From Pelargonium nanum (taxonomy: Eukaryota > Streptophyta > Magnoliopsida > Geraniales > Geraniaceae): 39,655 nt of DNA. Made by a program: the position numbers and the translations under genes. The stretch is from NCBI GenBank assembly GCA_036897485.1, contig JAYMTF010000330.1, positions 1 through 39,655 on the forward strand. Direction: 5' to 3'. A model generated the notes under the pieces. That model saw only the letters and a program-made list of their open reading frames with translations, made no database searches and was not told the origin of the DNA. This document shows, piece after piece, positions 12,001 through 21,846 of this stretch (within the stretch, counting starts at the first letter, position 1; the number at the start of each line of letters is the position of its first letter).

Positions 12001-13191
12001 TTTGGCTAGTTCAAATAATAAGACTTGGTTCAACACTAGGTAAAAAAGAAGGGTAATGCAGACTAATGATTAGAAATGCGTAGAATGTTTTAGTTGGCAT
12101 TGATGAGACAAGTACAACAAATATTATCCCGGTTTTCCTTTTCTCTTTGTTCTTAGATCCAGCATGATAGATTTGGAGTCCTGGTCAATAGTTATGTTTT
12201 ATTGGATGGGCTATTTTTTTCTTCATAATTACTCTAAGCTAAACAGTTTTTGATCTAACTGAACTTGAATCTTGCCAATGGCTCACTATCCTTGACTTTT
12301 CAATCTTGCCTTTCATTGGATATGAATTCTTGATGTCAACGTAGCAAAGTTGGTTATCTGACATTCTTCAAATTTGAAAGTATTTCTGTAATTTATCTCT
12401 TTTGGCTACTGAAGTTAATGATATGTCGGGGTTGTGTACTAGCATCTGGCTTGGAAACCCCTAATATTTAATATTTTATTTTGCTATTCAGATCAGAAAT
12501 TGCTTGGAGAGATGCAAAGTACGCTCAAATATACGAGTTTCTACGAGAGGAATATGAGATCACACAACGATTTGGAGACCTTGATTTCAAATTGAAATTT
12601 GTGATGGTACATCTTTCTTCTCTTGCCCTATATAGTTGCAAACATTTCTATTGCTTCCTGTTTGATTTTTGAATTGTTTCCCAAACCAAGAACCCTAATC
12701 CAAAAACAATATCTAGTGCATATCCAAAAAGCTCATGTCAAAACAATTTTCATGGCCAAAAAACTATGATCCAAACATGAAGAACGAGGATCTCATTCCC
12801 ATTCCGGAATAAAAACTCTAATAATCCAAACACTACCTTATTCTCCAGTTGCCATGACTAGGTGGATTTAACATTTCCGTTTTCAATTTCGTTCATTCTG
12901 GAAGTTCTGATATAAGTTTAAACTATGCAACCAATAGAAGTGGTTAGTTGGGTTATTTTTCATGATCTGGCGAATAATTCTAATATGCACTTCATGTTAC
13001 ATGTACCGTTAACTCTCAGTTATAAAGGATTTGTTTCTTTACTTTTGCAGCACAACATTCATTTTCTTCAAGAAGTCCTTCAAAGCCGGAGATCAGATCT
13101 TTTAGAATGGTGTATCATTTTCCTGTTGAGTGTTGAGAACATCATATCTGTATACGAGATCATCCGTGATTCATCCGTCGCTGCTCTCTGA
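9031..13191 (+). CDS. RRG: RETARDED ROOT GROWTH-like mitochondrial DUF155/RMND1 protein
   Basis: Plant member of the DUF155 (RMND1/Sad1-interacting) family, described as a mitochondrial protein needed for root meristem growth. Exons: 9031-9326, 10731-10842, 11136-11295, 11474-11622, 11815-11966, 12492-12606 and 13051-13191. Phases agree throughout and give 374 residues, the family's usual length. Seen: an Arg/Ser/Pro-rich presequence with almost no acidic residues (about 1-50), IPVKAYFLCTS at the start of the conserved domain, FMVVFQYGS-like RYMVVFQYGSAVLFN, EKPSMDVCMRGGPDYIVLK, GSVLGQSIALDYFVSQVD, TGTFTMDRKKLFQLVGKAN, WRDAKYAQIYEFLREEYEI, and a C-terminal hydrophobic segment LEWCIIFLLSVENIISVYEI that fits a membrane anchor. 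The exon 3 acceptor at 11135 is the least certain junction. The first intron (1404 bases) is enlarged by a tandem triplication. Confidence 0.95.
9531..10510. repeat. Three tandem copies of a ~330-base unit in RRG intron 1
   Basis: Copies begin at about 9531, 9858 and 10202, each with GCATTGAATTGTG. Each then has TGCTGGAATTGG or TTCCGCTG..AATTG, CATATGTTGG or ATAAGTTGG, TTTGCAGAGGCA-like and GAGTTCCCAAATG, TGTTGATCCGAGTTAA-like, AGAGGAAC and AGATGAAAGTATTTG. Copies 2 and 3 are closer to each other than to copy 1. Spacing is 327 and 344 bases. No reading frame survives across a copy. Confidence 0.88.
12660..12845. mobile_element. MITE of the GGTAGCGTTTGGATTA family (decayed) in RRG intron 6
   Basis: The right end reads CGGAATAAAAACTCTAATAATCCAAACACTACC. 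This is the same end as in the clearer copy at 23819-23982 (AATTCTAATCCAAACGCTACC), with ATCTCATTCCCATTCC just inside it. The left end is eroded. Confidence 0.5.
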
Positions 13192-13785
13192 ATTGCAATC
13201 TCTGACTAGCAGGTGGAGAATATTCTGATAGCCAAATAGTCATATAGGAAAATTTAACCTAGTTACAGCAAATCGCTATTCTTTTTCCGGAATCTTGACA
13301 CGGAGTTCTGTGTTTGATCTGTCGATTTACTAGAAATTATATGAAGTTTGAAGTAACTTTTATGAAGTTATATGAATAGCCAAGAATGGATACTTTTGGT
13401 GATGGCCTTGCTTTCGCTACAGATCTTCCATGTTCTTCATGTTTATTTGAAACAGATGACATGATTCACACAATTGAATAGACATGTTTGTTTATCAAGA
13501 TTTTCAACTTCTAGGTTAAGACATGCATGGTTTTATTCAGGATTCTACCAAATGCTCATGGTGCTTGCAGGATTGACCAAAGTTGATCCTCCAGGCTCCA
13601 GGATTTGATTTGTGTGATTTAGGTCTTCTATTCAAACAGAATTGCCAAAAAAAGAACATTGTAGATCTGTAGTAAACACAAAAAATAGGGTAAATTACTT
13701 CTTCGCTCCCTGTACCCAGGTTTGGGAGATATTTTTGGATCTGAGAGCCGAAGCTTGGACGATTGGAGATGCTATGATCTCTATT

Positions 13786-13905
13786 TTTTCTTTATTTTTT
13801 TTTATCGACAATACAACACCTGAAGGGAGGCTCGAACCCGAGACTTGAAAAGATGACGTACCTTAAACTTTCATATAAGGTTAAGACACACAAGTGATAA
13901 CAATA
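13786..13905 (-). mobile_element. SINE-like fragment with B-box
   Basis: On the minus strand GTCTCGGGTTCGAGCCTCCC contains the polymerase III B-box core GGTTCGAGCC, followed 35 bases later by an A-rich tail (T-rich at 13786-13804 on the plus strand). This order fits a tRNA-derived SINE 3' half. No clear A-box or target-site duplication was found. The fragment lies between the convergent RRG and DUF538 genes. No other feature was seen in 13192-14032. Confidence 0.4.
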
Positions 13906-14032
13906 TATGCACAATTCTCAATCTGGTCTTAACAAAAAGATATGAGCTTGAATCCTTTCCATGCTAGAAAATCCTAACAAATTAGGTCAATTACCCAACA
14001 ATGATTCTAATACAGTACTTAATCATCTAAAT

Positions 14033-14646
14033 TCAAAATTCACATACCCTAATAGCATCATGGGGAGTATTATACACATCTTTAGGCCTAGACTTCTTTA
14101 CGCCAGCAGTGAACCATACCTTATCAGACTTGTAGCTCTCAACTGCAACATTTGTGACCTTCACCCAGACAAGAACCTTTGTCTTCATTCCTTCTATGCT
14201 CGAGAGCTTTCCCCGTTGAAGGATTGCTTTGACCCGAGTTGCGTATCTAATGACTGAATCATCGTTGAAGCTGACTTCACATGCTGAGGGAAAATACACG
14301 ATCAGCTTGGCTTTTGCTTGATCAAACTCATAGCAAGTAATGTTCTCGGGAAACAGCCCTGGTGGCAAGTTGTACTCGCGAAGGAGATCAGGCAAACTCT
14401 TTGTCGGCTTCCCTGAAAGCACAAAAGAGCCAGAAACAGCCCATAATATAAGTTACGCGCACAGTTGATATATTATAAGCATATTGAAGCAAAGCATAGT
14501 TTTTAACCTTTTAGCTTGTTGAAAACCCATTTCGCCTTCTCTTCAACAGTACTTGAGAATGTCTGCACCGGAAATACAGTTTTTAAATTTTGTGCCAACA
14601 CATGCAAAGCAGCATTTTGAAGATTATACGAGCTACCAGTTGACAT
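14033..14646 (-). CDS. DUF538 family protein
   Basis: Small plant-specific DUF538 protein, whose biochemical role is not settled. Exons 14646-14508 and 14412-14033 join as LKG|KPTKSLPDLL to give 172 residues, a normal size for the family. Seen: PDLLREYNLPPGLFPENI near residue 55, the signature of DUF538, then YEFDQAKAKLIVYFPSACEV and SVIRYATRVKAILQRGKLSS. There is no signal peptide: the start MSTGSSYNLQNAALHV is polar, placing this copy with the cytosolic, intron-containing DUF538 proteins. The intron is 95 bases. The start at 14646 is about 300 bases from the start of the divergent reductase gene, so the two may share a promoter region. Confidence 0.9.
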
Positions 14647-14945
14647 ATTGAACTAGTTCGCTAATTCAAGCGTTACCGTTGGGTTCAGAGCGAGAATAAT
14701 GTGAATCGAACATCGAAAACTAAGAAGCATAAGCCTAGTGTAATGACCTGAAAGCTTTCCCCTAGCTTTTGACAAAAACATAAGCACCAGCTAATTTGGA
14801 ATCAAGAGCTTCCCGCTATGGTATACGAGGAAATGAGCCATGGAGGTACATTTAGTTACTAACCATCTAAATATTTCGTAATTCTTATTGATTTCCCTCA
14901 ATAGTAATTTCTACACAATCGAAACACAAATGCTTACAAGTTACT

Positions 14946-17900
14946 ATGTTTCCTATCAGCATCACTTTCATCTATTCCGGCTACACCCCCCCCCCCCCCT
15001 CAATCCCCCCCGCCTCCGACGCCTCCCCCCTCCTCTCCCTCCCCGGAGCTTCCTCTTCCGTCGTCACCATCTTCCACGCCCACCTCCTCGACCCTCCCGC
15101 CGTCGCCGCCGCAATCCGCGGCTGCTCCGCCGTCTTCCACGTCGCCTCTCCCTGCACCTTGGAGGACCCCGAAGATCCTCAAAACGATCTCATCTTGCCG
15201 GCCGTACAGGGAACCCTAAATGTTCTTCAAGCTGCTTCCGATTTGAAGGTCCGGCGCGTGGTCCTCACTTCCTCCATCTCTGCTATTGTGCCTAACCCTT
15301 CTTGGCCTTCTCAGAAGCCATTCGATGAGTGCTCTTGGACTGACCTGGATTACTGCAAATCTCGTCAGGTCAGCTCTCTTGCTTTCCTTGTTGATTTAGT
15401 TTGAATCTACATATGAACGAATTGCATTTCAGCTTAGTTTCACTAGTTCAGTAGTTCTCAGTTTCGGTCTTTAAATTGACCCATTTGCTTGCAATTAACT
15501 GTAAATTCAAATTGCTGGTGTTAACTGAGTGTTTAATTTGAACATAAATGAACTGTAGTTCAGCTTAACTTCACAAGCTCTCAATTTCATTATTTCAATT
15601 AAACCCTGTACTTACAATTACTGTAAATTCAAGTTGCTGGTATTAACTGAGTGTTTGATTTGATATAAACAAATTACAATTCAGCTTAACTCCACTAGCT
15701 CTCAATTTCGGTTTTTGAATCAAATAATTTCAGGACAGTTAACTGTAAAATCAAATTGCAGGTATTAGTTGAGCGTTTGATTTGAAACATGGGTTTCTTG
15801 AGTTGCATGCATGAATGAAAATCAACATTTTTTAGTGAGGGCAAACTTAACATTCAATACGAGTCTAATTTAAGTATCAGTTTATATTGATGGTGACATA
15901 GATTAAATTTTTCAAAGCAGGGATAGATAAAATTTTCATTATACTAGTGAGGCAACAGGTGAATATATAAAAATAGTGAGGACAAATATGAAAATGAAAA
16001 TAAAATAAAAGGGTGTACTTTCATCCAAAGAAAAAATAAGGGTCTTAGAATGTGAAACAATGGGGTAGGCTTCTACATGTTAGGGGTCTTAGAATGTGGA
16101 ACGGTGGGGTAGGCTTCTTCGAAATGTTAGTTCAAAACAAAGAATGTCAACCCAGAACGTGGAACATCTTATATACACACAGGATGTAATGTTTCTTAAA
16201 TATATATAATTGAATCAAATAACCATGTTCATAGTTTTTCAGTTTATATTCACTAGATTGAGGTTTTGGAGTATTGCATCTTATCCTTTATTTACTATTC
16301 CTATTACTTTTTCAGTTACAATTAAAAAAATATTATTGTTTGTTGAATGGAATTGTATAGCAACCGAAACACCAAATTTTGTGTTTTGAAACGTTCGTTC
16401 CAGATCTCGAATCGCTACTCAAATAACAATTTCTGGCACTAATTGAATTTATGTTAACACTATTGGCAGAAATGGTACCCAGTCTCAAAGACACTTGCAG
16501 AGAAAGCAGCTTGGGACTTTGCAGAAAAAAATGGAATTGATCTTGTCGCAATCCATCCATCCACCTGTCTGGGTCCTCTCCTGCAGCCTACTCTCAATGC
16601 TAGCTGTGCCGTATTGTTGCAGTTGCTCCAAGGGTCACAAGATACTCAAGAGTATCACTGGTTAGGGGCTGTGCACGTTAAGGATGTGGCCAAGGCACAA
16701 CTATTGCTGCTTGAGACTCCTGCCGCTTGGGGTAGATATCTTTGCACCAATGGTATATATCAGTTCGGTGATTTTGCTGAAACAGTGTCCAAGCTCTTCC
16801 CCGAGTTCCCTGTCCACAGGTTTGTATTTGCATTATGTACTCTATTCTTTGCTCTATCATATATATGAAAGTTAGTTATTCCCTGTTGGTGGTGATTCTG
16901 TGGTGTGTGAAGCTGGCAATTCATGTTGATGTGTCATTTTAAAGATTAATAAGTGTTATATGGGCCAACACAAATGCGACAAGTTTAATAATTGTGTTGA
17001 TGTGTCGTGTAAGTGTCGGCTTTGCCTCAAACAAGAGATGAGGTGGGTTGCAGTTGATGCTGCTCCCATTCTCTACTTCCACTCTCTTACGCTAGGTGTA
17101 ATAGATAATGATTTAACCTAGACTATGATTTAATAGTATCAAATTACTATTTTAACATTACTCATGCAAACGTGTCGTGTTCATGTCGGTATCACGTGTC
17201 GTGTTCCAAATTGTAAGCTCTATGTGTGATGATGAATGGCGAATGGAACTTTTCTAAGAAGTTAAGATTGCGTACTATTCTCTGTTTTTGAGCCAACAAG
17301 GTTTTGTATAACTACCCTTTTAATGAGTACTGCATTCATAGTTCAAACCTAAGAAAAATGCTTCAACATTTCTTGTTATCTCATTGCTTTCCTGTGCAAT
17401 TATATTTGTGCATTTTTAGAATTGACATCCTCTTGCCCATCCATAATGATGAAATAACATCTTAGCTGTGGTGAGAGAACTTGAATGATAAAATTAATGA
17501 TGGTAAATGATGAAGAACGGGAAAGATAAATAGAACTAGGAAGAAACATCATGCTACACGTTAGTTGAAGCATTCATGGCTTTTGGGTATGATAACAGGG
17601 ATGAGTATAATAATAATTCCTTGTGGTGTACAGGTGGACATGAGGTTTACTTTACATCTTGAATGATTGAATTTGCATATCCTGTCCTGATGTCTAGAAG
17701 GTTGCCTGATTTTTTGTGATTGTTTAGTTATTATGGTAGATCCCTAACAGAAAGATAAGCTTTTTCATTTCAATCTTGGTTCTTTCAATGTCTACATGCT
17801 TCGACTTTTCTTTGGTTGCTTGTATTTGTATATAGGGTTGGAAGTTCAATTCCTATTGTTTCACCTTGCAGCCCATGATGCCATTAAGGGTAGGAAAACT

Positions 17901-18443
17901 TTGTAATGGTTTGCAAAATTGAAAGACCAAAGTCCAAGCAAATTTAGCCTGAAGAGTCTTTCTACTGCTCAAAACGGCAGCTGAGACTTGTCATTACATT
18001 AGATACATTTTGAGTGGTAATTTCGTTATTCTTACCTAGAGTACATCTGTTGGCAATTCATGTCACAGGGGAACAAGACAATCTTGGAGCTCTAGTTTTA
18101 AACACACCAAGCTAGAAAGATGTCCCAAGTAACGACCTAAAACATCATATATGTTATGTTCTTACTTTGGCGATTAAAACTTTTAATTGATCCCTATCAG
18201 CTTCTTATGACATGTCTTTTTTCTTTTCTTTATTTAATATATATTTTGCTTTATGTACTGCAAGTTATTAATTAGAGTCATTGTAGGTTTACTGGGGAAA
18301 CGCAACCAGGCTTGGCAGCATGTAAAGATGCAGCAAAAAAACTGATTGATCTAGGTCTCGTCTTCACACCAGTTGAAGATGCCATTCGAGATACAGTGGA
18401 AAGCTTGCGAGAAAAAGGTTTCCTGGACCATAAAATGTCATAA
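14946..18443 (+). CDS. Cinnamoyl-CoA reductase-like NAD(P)-dependent reductase, N-terminus anomalous
   Basis: Extended short-chain dehydrogenase of the CCR/DFR superfamily, closest in recalled wording to Arabidopsis At2g02400. Exons: 14946-15368, 16470-16819 and 18287-18443, in phase, 309 residues from the tentative ATG at 14946. Seen: AVFHVASPCTLEDPEDPQN, VVLTSSISAIVPNPSW (active-site Ser), DYCKSRQ|KWYPVSKTLAEKAAW with catalytic Tyr144 and Lys148, HPSTCLGPLLQPTLNAS, YLCTNGIYQFGDFA and ETQPGLAACKDAAKKLIDLG. Odd: the GxxGxxG nucleotide-binding motif that should occupy residues 5-15 is absent. Sequence similarity to the family begins only around GYT at 14978, directly followed by a 14-base C tract and other C-rich sequence. 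Upstream residues MFPISITFIYS do not resemble the family. The start is therefore unreliable. Either the gene is a 5'-damaged pseudogene or the sequence is misassembled here. The introns (1101 and 1467 bases) contain repeats and a MITE. Confidence 0.82.
14986..15011. repeat. Poly-C tract at the reductase 5' end
   Basis: Fourteen C residues (14986-14999) are followed by TCAAT and then seven more C. The tract sits exactly where family similarity of the reductase begins and codes for Pro-rich residues in place of the usual VHATV-type strand after GYT. Confidence 0.85.
15405..15790. repeat. Three tandem ~125-base copies in reductase intron 1
   Basis: Each copy carries TTCAGCTTA(G/A)(T/C)T at 15429, 15560 and 15681, then a CTCACTAG/CACAAGCTCTCAATTTC-like block, ACTGTAAATTCAAATTGC (or the -AAGTTGC variant) and TTAACTGAGTGTTTGATTTG-like ends. 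Spacing is 131 and 121 bases. A shorter duplication of about 44 bases follows at 16040-16128 (GGGTCTTAGAATGTG twice). Confidence 0.85.
16911..17221. mobile_element. MITE, GGCAATTCGTGT family, in reductase intron 2
   Basis: Starts AGCTGGCAATTCATGTTG and ends with AAATTGTAAGCTCTA, whose reverse complement (TAGAGCTTACAATTT) pairs with the start. Inside are the CGTGTCGTGTTC and CAACACAAATGCG words seen in the other copies (20195, 23324, 26830 and 38622). Confidence 0.65.
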
Positions 18444-19112
18444 TCTTAATTAGATGTATAATTGTATTATATAGCTGAAATCTTGAATTGTTTAACTTTC
18501 TTTTTTATTTTGTTGGTTGGCATCAATGATGAACATGTTATAATATTTACTTTTATCTTTTGACATTATAACCTCCTTTTGTCAATGTTTCTCTTTAAGG
18601 TTAATCCAGAAGCACCACCCTTTTTTAACCATTTCTTTTGCTATGCAATGATCTTAAAGTTTGCTACGAAAATGAACTGTAAAGCTACGGTAGTATCCAG
18701 TACTCGGATCTATGATCGCGGTTTTGAAAATTGTATAATGGCCTCAAATTCAATTTTGTTTGTTAAAGCTTGTTGAAGGCTCTACTGGTCTGGCTTTGGT
18801 ATTTAGCGTATGTGCATCTTTATTTTGTTTGTTAAAAGGCCACCAACACTACATGTGCATCATCTTCCCCACCTTTAGTTTCTGTTCTCTTATTGCAAGT
18901 AAGAATCTAACTTTTATCTAGAAAAAAAGAGAGGAAAAAGGGATGGTGTAGTAGTAATCATGGAGGTTCTTCTGGCATTGCATGTGCCTCAATCAGCTTG
19001 GCCCACTTCCTATTATTGCACTTCTTATCAAATTCTCTTTTGTATACATGTTTGTTTAAATTTCTGACTCAAGATCGAAAACAAGACTTGGTAGCAGTTG
19101 TTGCTCTTTGCA
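18444..19112. other. Spacer between reductase and START gene
   Basis: The spacer presumably holds the reductase 3' untranslated region and the START gene promoter. It is AT-rich. Open frames such as 18579-18776 have no recognisable domain. No repeat, MITE terminus or RNA gene was recognised. Confidence 0.5.
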
Positions 19113-20629
19113 ATGAGCACTTGTAGCCGCTCCTGGTAATCACTAATATTTTTACTGTTTCATTCTGTTGTTAATATTTGTACTTGCTCGTGATCTGTAT
19201 TGACTTTTCATTGTTTATCTTTTCTGGTTTTTGGTTTTGAAAGGTCCATCAGTGAGGATTCTCTGAGGAGGTATGTGCATTTTGCAAGTGAGAGCTGTAT
19301 ACAGGAGTTACTGTCTGCTTCAGATTGCTGTAACAAGGTTGGGAATGGCAACGATGGTTGGAAGGTTGTGACTCTCGAAAACGGAGTAGAGATATCGAAA
19401 CGTAGGTCTGGGTCACTGCACACCTTTCGCAGCCGTTGGCTGCTCAGATCAGTCTCGCCTCAGCAATTCATCACTGTTGCTACTGCCATTGATGCTGCTA
19501 AGGTAATTGTTTTTTGTATTCTTCAAGAGCCTAATTGGATACATTTTCTGCAATTATCATGATTCTAAGCCATTAAAACACCTCATTAAAAGATCTGAAT
19601 CCGTTTTATTGTCCATTTTGATTTCATGATCATCAGCAATGGGACCGTGATCTTGTGGAAGCCAAGTACATAAAGGATCTTGGAGATAATCTCAGCATAA
19701 TCCGTCTCAGGTTTGGAGAGAACTCGAAGCCTTTGTTTAGGAACAGAGAATTCGTTGTCTATGAGCGTCGTGAAACTATGGAAGATGGGACTCTGGTAAT
19801 TATGGATTAAAAGTTGTTTGTGTAGTCTTATCAAGAATTTAGGTAGCGTTTGTATAATGATTCCTGTTCAGGAATGAGAATCAAGAATCAGAATTAGACT
19901 AACATTCTCATTGTTCATGTCTAAATTAAGATTATTTGGTCGTGAAAATGGCTCGGCATTCCAATTTTTTCCAATCAAAATGTTATCTGAGTGTGTATAT
20001 ATTAATTGAGGATAGGGTTGGTTTGTGCAGGTGGTAGCAGTTGCTTCACTGCCAAAAGAAATAGCTGCTGGGTTGCAGCCAAAGCAAAATAATGCAATCA
20101 GAGGATTGTTGCTGGAGTCTGGTTGGGTTGTAGAGAAGCTTGATGATGACTCCTGCATGGTCACTTATGTTGTTCAGGTATTTGACCCTTTTATAACGGT
20201 GGCAATTCGTGTTCGCGTATCGTGTTGATAGTTTAGTATTGTGTTAAATGACTTAACTCAAACACATTCCGATTTATAAACGGATTGAGTTACAAGACAC
20301 AAGCACGACCCGTTATACAACATGTTTATAACGAGTTGACACAGTCAACATGGTCAAACTTGCTTTGATTCTTGTGGTTGTGTTCGTGTCAAGTCACGAG
20401 TCATGACACGAAACTGGTCATGATCCAAATTGTAAATTGAGTCGTTGATCGCTAAACTAATATAAGTTATGTTTGTTTGATGTGATGATGTCAGCTAGAT
20501 CCTGCAGGGTGGCTTCCCAAGTGCTTTAAGAATCGGCTAAACACGAAACTGGTTATGATCATTGAAAACCTAAGGAAACTGGCACTGGCATCATCTCCTG
20601 TTGAAGCTGAGACAACCCATCAACAATGA
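19113..20629 (+). CDS. START-domain lipid-binding protein
   Basis: Plant protein of about 240 residues made almost wholly of a StAR-related lipid-transfer (START) domain; the ligand is unknown. Exons: 19113-19135, 19244-19502, 19637-19795, 20031-20177 and 20495-20629, all GT-AG and in phase (241 codons with stop). Seen: GWKVVTLENGVEISKRRSGS, FRSRWLLRSVSPQQFITVA, QWDRDLVEAKYIKDLGDNLS, PLFRNREFVVYERRETMEDG, SLPKEIAAGLQPKQNNAIRG, ESGWVVEKLDDDSCMVTYVV and LDPAGWLPKCFKNRLNTKLV, the ordered strands and the C-terminal helix of a START fold. Exon 1 is only 23 bases (MSTCSRSW). It was chosen because it gives an ATG, a clean donor and the right phase, so it is less certain than the rest. No membrane segment or homeobox was seen. 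Confidence 0.88.
19838..19990. mobile_element. MITE, GGTAGCGTTTGGATTA family, in START gene intron 3
   Basis: Begins TAGGTAGCGTTTGTATAATG, then has GGAATGAGAATCAAGAATC as in the other copies. The right terminus is eroded. Confidence 0.5.
20195..20440. mobile_element. MITE, GGCAATTCGTGT family, in START gene intron 4
   Basis: Begins CGGTGGCAATTCGTGTTCG and continues CGTATCGTGTTGATAGTTTA, closely matching the copy at 38622. The far end has TCATGATCCAAATTGTAAATTG. It fills most of the 317-base intron. Confidence 0.65.
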
Positions 20630-21846
20630 AAACTTAGGAGTTGTCATCACTCATCAGAGAGTGATATTTAATAAATTAGGACTAAACACATAAATTACGA
20701 AACAAATTGCAAATAAATACTTTATATTTAACCTCATTTGCAGATAGTTCCTTGTATATTGCCACAATTAATTCTTATGTACTTTAATTTTTCAGTTCGA
20801 CAATGTGAAAATTCTGATGAATGATGATTGTAAAGGAAGGACTGTTTTTAAAGAATACAAAAAACGATTATAGCTAACAATTTAGATATGAATATGTGAA
20901 CGATGACACAAAATAAAGTTCTCGGTTTTTGTGTTGGTTGAATTGGGCAAATTCATGATTAATTTGCACTAAAAATTTGAAACCTGCATCTCTTGCGAGT
21001 TGGATTTAGATTGACGCTTGAACCGAGAACCCAGAAAACCCCTGTCCAGAACACAATTAACAGCTCCAATGTGATCTACATGTATATGATGAATAAAATA
21101 TTGATGATACATAGAGAACTATGCAACTCTCACACCCACATGCACATTCCAATTTGTCTACACTTTTATTGAGTCAATTGGAAATTGTGCATGTTGCTAC
21201 TAATTTTATACAACTGGATCTCTCTCACTTGTCTCCAAGAGTCATAGTCAGAAGAGTGAAAATGAGACTTGCGTCCAAAACACTTTAAATGCTTGCTTTG
21301 TTAATTGTGACACCCAATATTCAAATATAAGGTTGACAATTTAGGTTCACTTTCAATTTGGGTAGAACCGGCAATTCGTGTTTCAGGCCAAATTTTTCAA
21401 ATTTAAATTTTACATACAAAACATGTAGGTTTATCCGACTCAACTCAAAAGTTGGTCGGATATATTACGTTATACCCACCAACATAAGACTTTAAGTTCT
21501 CACGCGTTCGTGTCAAAATCGCAATCTCTGTTCGAATCCCAAAGAATTGAAACAGAATTGTCAACCCTTTGTTGCTTTCTTTTTAGAGGAAAGAGGGAAA
21601 ATGGATCCAAGTATGGATCCGGCTGACCAGAACGACCTCGATAGCCCGAAACGGCGCATAAGTTGCTGCAAAAGCAAAACCATAACGTGTAGTGTTTGCT
21701 TCAGCATTAATTACTCACTCCATCACTCTACAAAAACAACCTCCTTTCTAAGCTACCTAGTACCACCTCTCTTCACCTTAAAAAGCTCTTGTTCTTGTTC
21801 TTGTTCTTATTTATGCGACGCACACAAACAAATCTTCAAGAACAAG
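20630..21846. other. Spacer and putative 5' leader upstream of the methyltransferase
   Basis: No separate gene seen. A partial GGCAATTCGTGT-family MITE end is at about 21370-21386. From 21547 to 21846 the methyltransferase frame stays open with in-frame ATGs at 21547, 21601 and 21613, and a TTCTTG repeat near 21787-21810. This is read here as untranslated leader because it shows no similarity to the family. Confidence 0.5.

Noticed and set aside
13801-13860. Functional tRNA gene
   Set aside because: Only a B-box-like TTCGAGCC is present; no acceptor stem, anticodon arm or A-box could be folded, so a SINE-like remnant fits better.
15000-15182. Gly/Asp-rich minus-strand frame
   Set aside because: Shadow of the GC-rich first exon of the reductase.
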